The notes under the pieces are model-generated. The model worked only from the letters and a program-made list of their open reading frames with translations, did no database searches and was not told the DNA's origin. Source: an uncultured Clostridia bacterium (GTDB lineage: Bacteria > Bacillota > Clostridia > UBA1381). From it: a stretch of 64,000 bases of DNA. The translations under genes and the position numbers were made by a program. Positions 35,709 to 43,264 of this stretch are shown here, piece by piece; position 1 is the stretch's first letter; every line of letters begins with the position of its first letter. Where the stretch lies: the NCBI GenBank assembly GCA_947585795.1, contig CANPXG010000002.1, positions 39,593-103,592 on the forward strand, given 5' to 3'.

Positions 35709-38700
35709 ATGAACAAAAAATTTATCGCGTTTCTCGCGGCTTTGTCAATCACGGCGTCATGCACTACCGCGTTCGCACAGTACGAGCAGTACACGGGCGC
35801 GGAGGCTGACGGTATGACGCTCGGTCACTACACCGACGAGTTTAAGGCTGCTGACAGAGAAGAAACCGAAAAGCTTTACGAGAGCCGTCCGAAGAACGAA
35901 AGACGGTTCGAGTACCTGACGCGCGGACTTACCGCCGTTCCCGGAGACGGCGGAACACTCGTAAGCTGGCGTTTCCTCGGCACGGACTCGAACAGCCTGT
36001 GCTACAATCTCTACAGAAACGGCGAAAAGCTGAATAACGAGCCGTTAAACGCGTCGAGCTACTTTGACATCGGCGCACCGTCGGGCGCGAAGTACGAGCT
36101 GCGTGAGGTCGCCAATGGCGCGGAAAACGGTGTTACGACGGAAACTACCGCGTGGGATAAGAATTACATATCCTTTAAAATCGAGGAGCGCGCCGGTTAC
36201 AACATCGACGACGGCTCGGTAGCCGACCTTGACGGCGACGGTGAGTTTGAGATCATTCTCCGCCGTATCCCGAGTATGGACACGACTAAGGAGCGCACGG
36301 CGTACCCGCTTATCGAGGCGTATAAAACGGACGGTACGCATATGTGGACAATTGACATCGGTCCCAACGAAATCAACGAGCACGACATAAACGTCATGGC
36401 ATACGATTTCAACGGCGACGGCAAGTCCGAGGTCGTTATGCGCTCGTTTGAGGGCACGATTGACGGCGCGGGCAACGAGATAGGCGACACGAACGGCGAC
36501 AAAATAACCGATTACACGAAAGACGCGAACAATCTCGCTATTTTCCAGGACAGACAGTATGTTGTTTCAACTCCCGAGTTCCTGTCGGTATACGACGGCA
36601 CGACGGGCGCGGAGCTTGACAGAACCGACCTGCTGCCCGTAAAAGAACCGCTTTCGGAGTGGTCGTACAACTACACCGACACCGGCAGACTCACAAAACG
36701 CGCGAGCCATTACCTGTTTGGTCTGGCGTACCTCGACGGGGTCACGCCGAGCGTCGTAATGGTACGCGGCGCGTGGGATAACGTGCGCGCGGCGGCGTGG
36801 CACCTCGACGAAAACGGTAAGTTCGTCGTTGACTGGCAGTGCCTAACGCCCAACAAAGCCGACGACGACAGTATTTGGGGCGCGTGGAACCACAATATGG
36901 CAGTAGCCGATGTTGACTTTGACGGTAAGGATGAAATTCTTTCCGGTCCGGCTGCTATAGACCACGACGGTACGCAGATGTATGCGACAAAGGCTTACGA
37001 TAATGACGGCAAGGCGCAGAAGCTCCTTCACGGCGACGCATTCGACGTTGCGAAGATGGATCCCGATTTTGACGGCTACCTCGTTTGGGCTTGCCACGAG
37101 AACCACCCGCTTATGGCGAACACCGATTTGCACGACGCGCGTACCGGTCAGGTCGCGTGGGGTTACGGCAAGAACAAGGACACCGGCAGAAGCCGCGCGG
37201 GCGACATCGACCCGACGCACAAGGGCTACGAGGTATGGGCGTCCACGGCGCAGAACCCGTCCACGTTTAAGGACGAGAGAATAACAGACAGCGTGTGGAA
37301 CGAAATTTCGTTCAGAAATCCCGACGGCTCGGAGGCGACGGTAAATTGTCTGCCCGTTAACTTCAAGGTTTACTGGGACGGTGATTTGCTGAGCGAGTTC
37401 CTTGACGACATAACGGTTTCAAAGTGGAACTGGGAGGATAAGACGGTAGACATTCTCATGACTGCCGACGGCTGCGCGTCGAACAGCGGCACAAAAGCCG
37501 TACCGTGCGCGGCGGCGGATATTTTCGGCGACTGGCGCGACGAGATAATCTTCAAGACGAAGGACGAAAAAGAGATAAGAATTTACTCGACCGCCATTCC
37601 CACGTCGTACAAAATCCCGACGCTTATGCACGATTCCTTCTACAGAGCGTCGATCGCAATGCAGAACAACCACTACAACCAGCCCGCGAACGTCAGCTAC
37701 TACCTCGGCGCGGAAACGACCGAAGTACCCGTATTCGAGGGCTACGTTATAAAGGACGGCGAAAAGCTTACAAACCCCGATTTGACGGGCACGCATCAGA
37801 CGTACAAGATAACCGGCACAAAACCGAGCACGTTCAGCATGAAGCTGCTCGCCGACAGCCCGAACGCAATCGTCGGCAACGACATCGTTAAGATAGATCC
37901 CGAGGACGATAAGGTCGCGCCTACGATAATTGACGGCAGAACGCTTGTACCCGTACGCTTTATCGCGGAAAACCTTGGCATGACCGTGGGCTGGAACGGC
38001 GACACGCGCGAGGTGACTTTCGCCGGTAACGGTTACAACGTAAAAATGACGCTCGACAAGGCGGAATACACTGTAAACGACAAGCCGTACACGCTCGACG
38101 TTCCCGCCGCCTCTATAAACGACAGGACAATGATACCGCTGCGCGCTATGGCTGAGGCGGTCGGTATGCAGGTCGAGTGGGACGGCGACAGAAAGCTCAT
38201 CTATCTCGGCAAGCACGCGTTCTACGATAAGGACGAGTCCGACAGATACGTCGAGGGTATGAAAACGGGCGTACTCCCCGCGCCCGAGGCAGCACCCGAG
38301 CCCGAGGCAACTCCCGATCCCGCGCTTACGGCGGAACACACGGAGTACACCGACGGCGACGGCAACACGTGGAACATCTACGTTGACGAGGATTTTGAAA
38401 GCTACAGCGCGGGCGACGCCGCGGGCTGGGCAGGCACAAAGCCGGCTCCGCTTGACAGTATCGGGGTAACGAAAAGCGGCACCGGTAATGTCATGGCAAT
38501 ATCGGGCGCGTCAAAGGGTAACAGAAACGCCGTCTACACGGCTCCGTTCGCGATGAAGGACAACGCGCTTATCGAATTTGACTGGCTCCCGGGCGAGTGC
38601 ACCGGCGGTACATCTTACGGCGAGATACGCCTTGCGGACGACAGCGGCAAGGTATTCCTTGGCATACGCACCGTTGTCGGCACGGGACTTGAATACTCCA

Positions 38701-38972
38701 CAGGCGGCTCGATCTCAAACGGCGGACTTGAAACGGAAGGCTGGAAGAGCACGGGCGTAACGGCGCTTGACAAGTTATGTCATGTGAGCGTCACAGCCGA
38801 CTTCGCGGCGAAAAAGTGCACGCTCACGATCAACGGCAAGAAGGTCGACGATATGGAATTTTACAACGCCGAGAATTTTGGCGCGATAGAGGTTCTTGCG
38901 GTAAGACAGGAAAAGAACTTTGAATGGGCGACCGAAATCGATGATCTGAAAATCGGTACTTTGAAGAAGTGA
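35709..38972 (+). CDS. Secreted rhamnogalacturonan lyase (PL11) with copper-amine-oxidase-N-like and LamG-like domains
   Basis: A second extracellular rhamnogalacturonan I lyase. The 1087-aa product has a signal peptide ([20 protein letters not shown]), a PL11 domain at about 55-690 ([18 protein letters not shown], repeated DFDGDG and DVDFDGKDE calcium loops, [13 protein letters not shown]), a pair of copper-amine-oxidase-N-like repeats at about 715-840 ([16 protein letters not shown] and [16 protein letters not shown]), a Pro/Glu-rich linker and a C-terminal LamG-like sandwich (about 880-1087). It shares the PL11 core with the 355-5481 gene but none of the accessory modules, so the two probably differ in localisation or fine substrate. 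Confidence 0.92.
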   Translation: MNKKFIAFLAALSITASCTTAFAQYEQYTGAEADGMTLGHYTDEFKAADREETEKLYESRPKNERRFEYLTRGLTAVPGDGGTLVSWRFLGTDSNSLCYNLYRNGEKLNNEPLNASSYFDIGAPSGAKYELREVANGAENGVTTETTAWDKNYISFKIEERAGYNIDDGSVADLDGDGEFEIILRRIPSMDTTKERTAYPLIEAYKTDGTHMWTIDIGPNEINEHDINVMAYDFNGDGKSEVVMRSFEGTIDGAGNEIGDTNGDKITDYTKDANNLAIFQDRQYVVSTPEFLSVYDGTTGAELDRTDLLPVKEPLSEWSYNYTDTGRLTKRASHYLFGLAYLDGVTPSVVMVRGAWDNVRAAAWHLDENGKFVVDWQCLTPNKADDDSIWGAWNHNMAVADVDFDGKDEILSGPAAIDHDGTQMYATKAYDNDGKAQKLLHGDAFDVAKMDPDFDGYLVWACHENHPLMANTDLHDARTGQVAWGYGKNKDTGRSRAGDIDPTHKGYEVWASTAQNPSTFKDERITDSVWNEISFRNPDGSEATVNCLPVNFKVYWDGDLLSEFLDDITVSKWNWEDKTVDILMTADGCASNSGTKAVPCAAADIFGDWRDEIIFKTKDEKEIRIYSTAIPTSYKIPTLMHDSFYRASIAMQNNHYNQPANVSYYLGAETTEVPVFEGYVIKDGEKLTNPDLTGTHQTYKITGTKPSTFSMKLLADSPNAIVGNDIVKIDPEDDKVAPTIIDGRTLVPVRFIAENLGMTVGWNGDTREVTFAGNGYNVKMTLDKAEYTVNDKPYTLDVPAASINDRTMIPLRAMAEAVGMQVEWDGDRKLIYLGKHAFYDKDESDRYVEGMKTGVLPAPEAAPEPEATPDPALTAEHTEYTDGDGNTWNIYVDEDFESYSAGDAAGWAGTKPAPLDSIGVTKSGTGNVMAISGASKGNRNAVYTAPFAMKDNALIEFDWLPGECTGGTSYGEIRLADDSGKVFLGIRTVVGTGLEYSTGGSISNGGLETEGWKSTGVTALDKLCHVSVTADFAAKKCTLTINGKKVDDMEFYNAENFGAIEVLAVRQEKNFEWATEIDDLKIGTLKK

Positions 38973-39016
38973 AAAACCAAATGTGCCCGTTTTTGACAAA
39001 AAATACGTCAAAAGGG

Positions 39017-39045
39017 TTGCACTTTGGCAAAATAAATTATATAAT
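39017..39045 (+). promoter_or_regulatory. Promoter of glyA
   Basis: TTGCAC (39017-39022), 17 bp, TATAAT (39040-39045). The leader to the ATG at 39085 is only about 35 nt, too short for a glycine riboswitch. Confidence 0.7.
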
Positions 39046-39084
39046 AGCTCCTATAAGAACATTTTCAGAAAGGAATTAATTAAC

Positions 39085-40326
39085 ATGGAAAAATATGAGA
39101 AGATGAAGTCCTTCGATCCGGAGGTTTACGCGGCTATTCAGGACGAAACCAACCGTCAAAACAATAAAATCGAGCTCATCGCGTCGGAGAACTTTGTTTC
39201 GGAGCGCATCATGGAGGCTAACGGCTCACCGCTTACAAATAAGTACGCGGAGGGTTACCCCGGTAAGCGCTATTACGGCGGCTGCGAGCACGTGGACGTT
39301 GTGGAAAACCTTGCGATCGAACGCGCAAAGAAGCTGTTCGGCGCGGGCTACGCGAACGTGCAGGCGCACAGCGGCGCGCAGGCAAATATGGCTGTGTTCT
39401 TCGCACTGCTTACACCGGGCGACACGGTTCTTTCGATGAGCCTTGCGCACGGCGGTCATCTGAGCCACGGTTCGCCGGTAAATATGTCGGGTAAGTATTT
39501 TAACATCGTACCATACGGCGTTACGGAGGACACGAACACGATAGACTATGATGAGGTTCGCAAACTTGCTCTGGAGCATAAGCCCAAGCTCATTCTTGCG
39601 GGCGCGAGCGCGTACCCAAGAGTTATCGACTTTGAGAAGTTTGCCGAAATCGCGAAGGAGGTCGGCGCGTACTTCATGGTCGACATGGCGCACATCGCAG
39701 GTCTTGTCGCGGCGGGCGAGCATCCCTCGCCGATGCCGTACGCGGACGTCGTTACAACGACCACGCACAAGACGCTAAGAGGTCCCAGAGGCGGTCTTAT
39801 CCTCACGAACGATGAGGAGCTTGCGAAGAAAATCAACAAGGCTATATTCCCGGGTATTCAGGGCGGTCCCCTGATGCACACGATCGCGGCAAAGGCGGTA
39901 TGCTTTAAGGAGGCGCTTGAGCCGAGCTTTAAGGAATACGCGAAGCAGGTCGTAAAGAACGCGGCGGTACTCGCGAAAACGCTTCAGGACGAAGGATTTA
40001 AGCTTGTTTCGGGCGGTACGGACAACCACCTCATGCTCTTGGATCTCACCGACACCGGCGTTACCGGTAAGGACGCGGAGCATATGCTCGACGAGGTCGG
40101 CATTACCGTCAACAAGAACGCTATCCCGTTCGACACTAAAAGTCCGTTCATCACAAGCGGTCTTAGAATAGGCACTCCCGCGTCAACGTCGCGCGGCTTT
40201 AAAGAGGACGATATGGTCGAGATAGGTAAGCTTATCGCCATGACCATAAAGGACTTCGAGGGTACAAAGGATGAGGTACGCGCAAGAGTTAAGGCTCTCT
40301 GCGATAAATACCCGCTGTATAAGTAA
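39085..40326 (+). CDS. glyA: Serine hydroxymethyltransferase
   Basis: PLP enzyme interconverting serine and glycine with tetrahydrofolate. The product is 413 aa. It starts [19 protein letters not shown] after AGAAAGGAATT; the ORF track start at 38983 lies upstream of the promoter. Family blocks are [37 protein letters not shown] and the PLP-lysine segment [15 protein letters not shown]. It is monocistronic, with its own promoter and a strong terminator. Confidence 0.98.
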   Translation: MEKYEKMKSFDPEVYAAIQDETNRQNNKIELIASENFVSERIMEANGSPLTNKYAEGYPGKRYYGGCEHVDVVENLAIERAKKLFGAGYANVQAHSGAQANMAVFFALLTPGDTVLSMSLAHGGHLSHGSPVNMSGKYFNIVPYGVTEDTNTIDYDEVRKLALEHKPKLILAGASAYPRVIDFEKFAEIAKEVGAYFMVDMAHIAGLVAAGEHPSPMPYADVVTTTTHKTLRGPRGGLILTNDEELAKKINKAIFPGIQGGPLMHTIAAKAVCFKEALEPSFKEYAKQVVKNAAVLAKTLQDEGFKLVSGGTDNHLMLLDLTDTGVTGKDAEHMLDEVGITVNKNAIPFDTKSPFITSGLRIGTPASTSRGFKEDDMVEIGKLIAMTIKDFEGTKDEVRARVKALCDKYPLYK

Positions 40327-40336
40327 TAAGCGAAGG

Positions 40337-40377
40337 GGACGGGTTTTGAAAATTTTTTCAAAATCCGTCCTTTTTTT
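40337..40377 (+). terminator. Intrinsic terminator of glyA
   Basis: GGACGGGTTTTGAA pairs with TTCAAAATCCGTCC, followed by TTTTTTT. Its T-run abuts the -35 of the tRNA promoter. Confidence 0.9.
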
Positions 40378-40378
40378 C

Positions 40379-40407
40379 TTGACAAACATATTTTTTTATG
40401 GTATTAT
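40379..40407 (+). promoter_or_regulatory. Promoter of tRNA-Glu
   Basis: Consensus TTGACA (40379-40384), 17 bp, TATTAT (40402-40407), 13 bp before the tRNA. Confidence 0.8.
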
Positions 40408-40420
40408 ATAAAAGCTGTAT

Positions 40421-40495
40421 GGCTCGTTGGTCAAGCGGTTAAGACTCCGGCCTCTCACGCCGGCAACGCGGGTTCGATTCCCGCACGAGTCACCA
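40421..40495 (+). tRNA. tRNA-Glu (anticodon CTC)
   Basis: Acceptor GGCTCGT/ACGAGTC, anticodon stem CCGGC/GCCGG with loop CTCTCAC (anticodon CTC, reads GAG), T-arm GCGGGTTCGATTCCCGC, discriminator A and encoded CCA. Monocistronic. The ORF track has an open frame running through it, which is an artefact. Confidence 0.97.
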
Positions 40496-40498
40496 TTA

Positions 40499-40527
40499 CC
40501 GTATGAATTGTATTCATACGGTTTTTT
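40499..40527 (+). terminator. Intrinsic terminator of tRNA-Glu
   Basis: CCGTATGAAT / ATTCATACGG stem with a 3-nt loop, followed by TTTTTT, just after the CCA end. Confidence 0.9.
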
Positions 40528-40555
40528 GTTAATTTGTAATCGCGAGGTTAAAAAA

Positions 40556-40960
40556 ATGGAGATAATAAAATACTACGGCACGGACGAGGCACGGACGGAT
40601 TTTTTGGCGCGGGGCGGCGAGCCGATGATGGCAGTTATATCGCACGACGGAACGCGGGCGGTGGTGTCGCTTTTGGACGAGGGCGCGGAGCATCATATTT
40701 TGCTTGCGAGGGCGCTCGATGCTTACAATATCGACGAATATTTTAGGATAATTTTCGACGAAGAAGGCGCGGACTGGACGTTTGTCTGCCCGCCGACCTA
40801 CAAGGGTATACGGAACAAGGAAAAGCGCATTGAGCGATTTTATAGGGACGGCATTGACATTATAACGGCGTTTCTTAAGGAAATTGGCTATGATGTGCCG
40901 ATTGAAATCCCAAAGCGCTACAGGCGGCATTTGGAATATATGACGAATGACAAGTATTGA
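40556..40960 (+). CDS. Orphan acidic protein of unknown function
   Basis: I do not recognise this family. The 134-aa protein starts at ATG 40556 after GCGAGGTTAAAAAA; the longer ORF track version starts upstream and reads through the tRNA. It is soluble, with no signal peptide or membrane helix. Its middle is acidic (EYFRIIFDEEGADW) and its end basic (PIEIPKRYRRHLEY). It sits between the tRNA-Glu terminator and the convergent Nmad3 gene. No promoter of its own is obvious, so it may depend on read-through from the tRNA. It could be a cargo gene of the same small island as Nmad3-Nmad2, but nothing shows a functional link. Confidence 0.65.
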   Translation: MEIIKYYGTDEARTDFLARGGEPMMAVISHDGTRAVVSLLDEGAEHHILLARALDAYNIDEYFRIIFDEEGADWTFVCPPTYKGIRNKEKRIERFYRDGIDIITAFLKEIGYDVPIEIPKRYRRHLEYMTNDKY

Positions 40961-40968
40961 TTTTGAGC

Positions 40969-40994
40969 ACAAAAAACACACCCCGAAGGGTGTG
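40969..40994 (-). terminator. Terminator of the Nmad2-Nmad3 operon
   Basis: On the minus strand CACACCC TTCG GGGTGTG followed by TTTTTT. It has the same stem and loop as the terminator at 33763. Confidence 0.85.
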
Positions 40995-40997
40995 CCG

Positions 40998-41807
40998 CTA
41001 ACTTAATATTTTACTAACCCATTCAAGGAGCTTATCGGATTCGTTTACGATAAGCTCTTGCCATATTCCGCCGTAAAACAACCTGCCGTTTTCAGCCGAG
41101 TTTTTTCTGTTCCCGTACACCTTGTCGGGAGCAAGGAAATCATAATAATTCCACACGGCGCGCGACTTGTTTTCCATTGTAAGTACGCGGTCTTTGCGGT
41201 AGTCGAGCGTGCCGAAGGCGGGCATTTTAGGATTTAAGCTAAGCTTTTCGGCAGGTATGTACAAGGCATTTGTTTTATGTCGGGTATGCTCGGCGCTCGC
41301 ATGAGGGTGCCACGGATATTTTTCGATTTCCGCTTTATCGGTAATTATTTTCCCGACCTGCATATACCCGTAAACGGCGTGTAAGTCGGCGTAATCGTAA
41401 AAGCTGCCGCCGTGCCGGCGCGTAATAAATTTATAGCCGTTTTCCGTTTCTCTTACGCGCCTGAACCAACCGAAAAACAAAAATATGTCGCCGACGTCTA
41501 CGCCGGCGTTTTTAAGTTCACCTTGAGCTGCACCGATCTGACCGAACGCCGGCTTCCAATCCGAAACGGCGTTTTTTCTTATTCCTTCTCTTATATCAGG
41601 ATCAAGGTGACAGTATTCGGCGGAAAAATTCGGATTTATACTTTTTATTATGTCGTAATACGATTTGCCGCCGTACTGCAGGTCGCTGAATTTAACATCG
41701 TCATTCGACGGAATGGGCAACGACAGCATTGTACCGTTTGGAAGTATCGGGCTTGCGCATCCGCCGTTCGCTTTGTCAAAGCCTTTGCGTGACAGTATTA
41801 CCTTCAT
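40998..41807 (-). CDS. Nmad3-family protein (nucleotide modification associated domain 3)
   Basis: Recognised by its sequence pattern as Nmad3, a domain predicted from comparative genomics to take part in DNA or nucleotide base modification; no activity is assigned. The 269-aa protein begins MKVILSRKGFDKANGG, then PILPNGTMLSLPIP, HLDPDI, FGQIGAAQGELKNAGV, DVGDIFLFFGWFRRV, VYGYMQVGKII, WHPHA and NALYIPAEKL, a series spanning nearly its whole length. The ATG at 41807 overlaps the Nmad2 stop as ATGA, so translation is coupled; the ORF track start six codons upstream is less likely. It has no membrane helix, and no methyltransferase or nuclease gene is adjacent. Confidence 0.8.
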   Translation of the reverse strand: MKVILSRKGFDKANGGCASPILPNGTMLSLPIPSNDDVKFSDLQYGGKSYYDIIKSINPNFSAEYCHLDPDIREGIRKNAVSDWKPAFGQIGAAQGELKNAGVDVGDIFLFFGWFRRVRETENGYKFITRRHGGSFYDYADLHAVYGYMQVGKIITDKAEIEKYPWHPHASAEHTRHKTNALYIPAEKLSLNPKMPAFGTLDYRKDRVLTMENKSRAVWNYYDFLAPDKVYGNRKNSAENGRLFYGGIWQELIVNESDKLLEWVSKILS

Positions 41808-42526
41808 TTTCTCACTCTTCCGCATGAAAAACAGGTCTTTACCTCTTCCTCCGAATTTTCATCCTCGTCGGGAATGTATGAACCGTTGATCGTTCTCGTA
41901 CTTATTATATTATAAGAGGGCTCCGCATCGGGGCGGGGGATCCATTTCAATTCAAACGCTTTTTCGGCAAATTCGGGAAAATCCTCGTCTACAATATAGC
42001 CTCTGTAATGCTTGTCAATCCCGCATTTGCCGCTATTCGTATGAAATACAGACGGGAAACAGGGCTCTATCGGATTTCCGTTTTCTCCGCATTTATCGCC
42101 CCAGTATGTAAAATTGGAGGAAAGCAACACATACTTTCCGCCGATGTCCTTTTCCCGATCATCCTTACCGTGCGGATTATACTCGGTTGCCGTAAGAACG
42201 CCGTTTTTTAATTCGTATGCTTTGCCGTCGATTCTGCTGCGGTACTTATCGTCTTTATAATATTCCGTCATTTCCATTACGTCTGTTATTCTTGCAAGGT
42301 AAACAGGTGAGTAAGCCGTTTTACCGTATCTGTCCGCGAAACTTTTTCCACACACGCCGAGCACCCATACGTCGTTTCCGGCTTTAAAATGCTTTGCCGC
42401 GCTCAATCTCATTCCACCTTTTTTACCGCCCTTGCAGCACGCAAGCGTAAGCAGACCATCCGCCACGCACGGAGCAAATCCCGAATCGTTTGTCATCGCG
42501 TAAACGTATAACACTGTCTTTCCCAT
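41804..42526 (-). CDS. Nmad2-family protein (nucleotide modification associated domain 2)
   Basis: Matches the Nmad2 pattern, another domain predicted to act in nucleic-acid base modification; its reaction is unknown. The 240-aa product starts LYVYAMTNDSGFAPC, followed by LLTLACCKGG, DVWVLGVCGK, YLARITDVMEMTEYY, GGKYVLLSSNFTYWGD and a C-terminal CFSCGRVRK that could bind a metal. Several cysteines are clustered (CCK, CGK, CGEN). It is the first gene of a two-gene operon, with AGGCGG before its ATG and a TTGACA promoter upstream; the downstream Nmad3 overlaps it by four bases. The pair stands alone on the chromosome with no phage genes nearby. Confidence 0.75.
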   Translation of the reverse strand: MGKTVLYVYAMTNDSGFAPCVADGLLTLACCKGGKKGGMRLSAAKHFKAGNDVWVLGVCGKSFADRYGKTAYSPVYLARITDVMEMTEYYKDDKYRSRIDGKAYELKNGVLTATEYNPHGKDDREKDIGGKYVLLSSNFTYWGDKCGENGNPIEPCFPSVFHTNSGKCGIDKHYRGYIVDEDFPEFAEKAFELKWIPRPDAEPSYNIISTRTINGSYIPDEDENSEEEVKTCFSCGRVRK

Positions 42527-42544
42527 AAAATCACCGCCTATTAC

Positions 42545-42573
42545 AGTTTACCATTTTATTATTTCACTGTCAA
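42545..42573 (-). promoter_or_regulatory. Promoter of the Nmad2-Nmad3 operon
   Basis: On the minus strand TTGACA, 17 bp, TAAACT. An inverted repeat ACTGTAC/GTACAGT lies further upstream at 42626-42647; its role is unknown. Confidence 0.6.
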
Positions 42574-42650
42574 ATCCTCCGTGAGGAAACGCGCGTGCAC
42601 GCTGTCCCATAAGAGGTGCACATTCACTGTACAAAAATCCGTACAGTAAA

Positions 42651-42678
42651 CACACAAAAACACACCCCGAAGGGTGTG
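42651..42678 (-). terminator. Terminator of the DtxR-family gene
   Basis: Minus strand CACACCC TTCG GGGTGTG then TTTTTGTGTG; the third copy of this terminator in the window. Confidence 0.85.
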
Positions 42679-42690
42679 CAGAAAAACACT

Positions 42691-43083
42691 TTACTTTTCC
42701 ATATAGATCTTCATCTTTTCCACCGTATTCTGACTTATATTATGCTCGATCCGACAAGCCTCCTTTTCCGCCTCCGCGTCACCAAGACGCAGCACCTTCA
42801 CAAGGAACTTCTTGATCATACAATGACGCGTATGCGCCGTTTCACCCATTTCGCGCCCGCGCTCCGTGAGCACAATATCGCCGTAAGGCTCATGTATGAC
42901 GAGCCCCTGTTTTTTCAGCGTATTCACGGCTCTGTTCACACTTGGCTTCGAGATGCCGAGGCGCACCGCTATATCGGTTATTCTGACATTGGGCTTCGTC
43001 TTTGAAATTTCATAAACCGCCTCCAGATAATCCGCAAGCGCACTTGATATGGATATATTATCGCCGGTCACCATCATCTGCAA
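42691..43083 (-). CDS. DtxR/MntR-family metal-dependent repressor
   Basis: Likely a manganese- or iron-sensing repressor. The 130-aa product has an N-terminal winged helix (ADYLEAVYEISKTKPNVRI, then LGISKPSVNRAVNTLKKQG) and the metal-binding dimerisation helices with RHCMIKKFL and the cluster EKEACRIEHNIS, matching the E..EH ligand pattern of MntR. There is no SH3 domain, as in MntR. The neighbouring upstream gene is a calcium-type P-ATPase on the same strand, but a promoter and a hairpin separate them. Which metal it senses is not decided. Confidence 0.85.
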   Translation of the reverse strand: MQMMVTGDNISISSALADYLEAVYEISKTKPNVRITDIAVRLGISKPSVNRAVNTLKKQGLVIHEPYGDIVLTERGREMGETAHTRHCMIKKFLVKVLRLGDAEAEKEACRIEHNISQNTVEKMKIYMEK

Positions 43084-43090
43084 CTACCTC

Positions 43091-43138
43091 CGATAAAAAA
43101 ATAAAGAGGGTATAGGAGCGAACTCCTAAACCCTCTTT
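43091..43138 (-). terminator. Terminator-like hairpin in the leader of the DtxR-family gene
   Basis: Minus strand: AAAGAGGG, T, mismatch, A, AGGAG with loop TTCG and its complement, then ATTTTTTT, ending 8 nt before the start codon region. It lies between the gene's own promoter (43166-43194) and its ATG, and may also end P-ATPase transcripts. Confidence 0.7.
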
Positions 43139-43165
43139 GGCTTAAAATCATCTTCACTGCATACA

Positions 43166-43194
43166 ATTATAACTCATTTCAAATAAATTTGCAA
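43166..43194 (-). promoter_or_regulatory. Promoter of the DtxR-family gene
   Basis: Minus strand TTGCAA (43194-43189), 17 bp, TATAAT (43171-43166). Transcripts would meet the hairpin at 43138-43091 before the start codon. Confidence 0.65.
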
Positions 43195-43264
43195 TAGGTA
43201 AAATCAAAAAAATTTAATTTTTACCCTCACACGCCCCCAAAACCGCGCAATAAGCATTTTCCCG

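Noticed and set aside
38983-39084. Extended GlyA N-terminus
   Set aside because: It would start upstream of the promoter; the family N-terminus and ribosome site fit ATG 39085.
40969-42678. Attachment sites (att) around the Nmad pair
   Set aside because: The repeated sequences are complete intrinsic terminators placed correctly behind genes, a third copy lies elsewhere, and no integrase is nearby.
43084-43264. Manganese riboswitch (yybP-ykoY) before the DtxR gene or P-ATPase
   Set aside because: The predicted leaders are too short and the conserved aptamer words are not visible.
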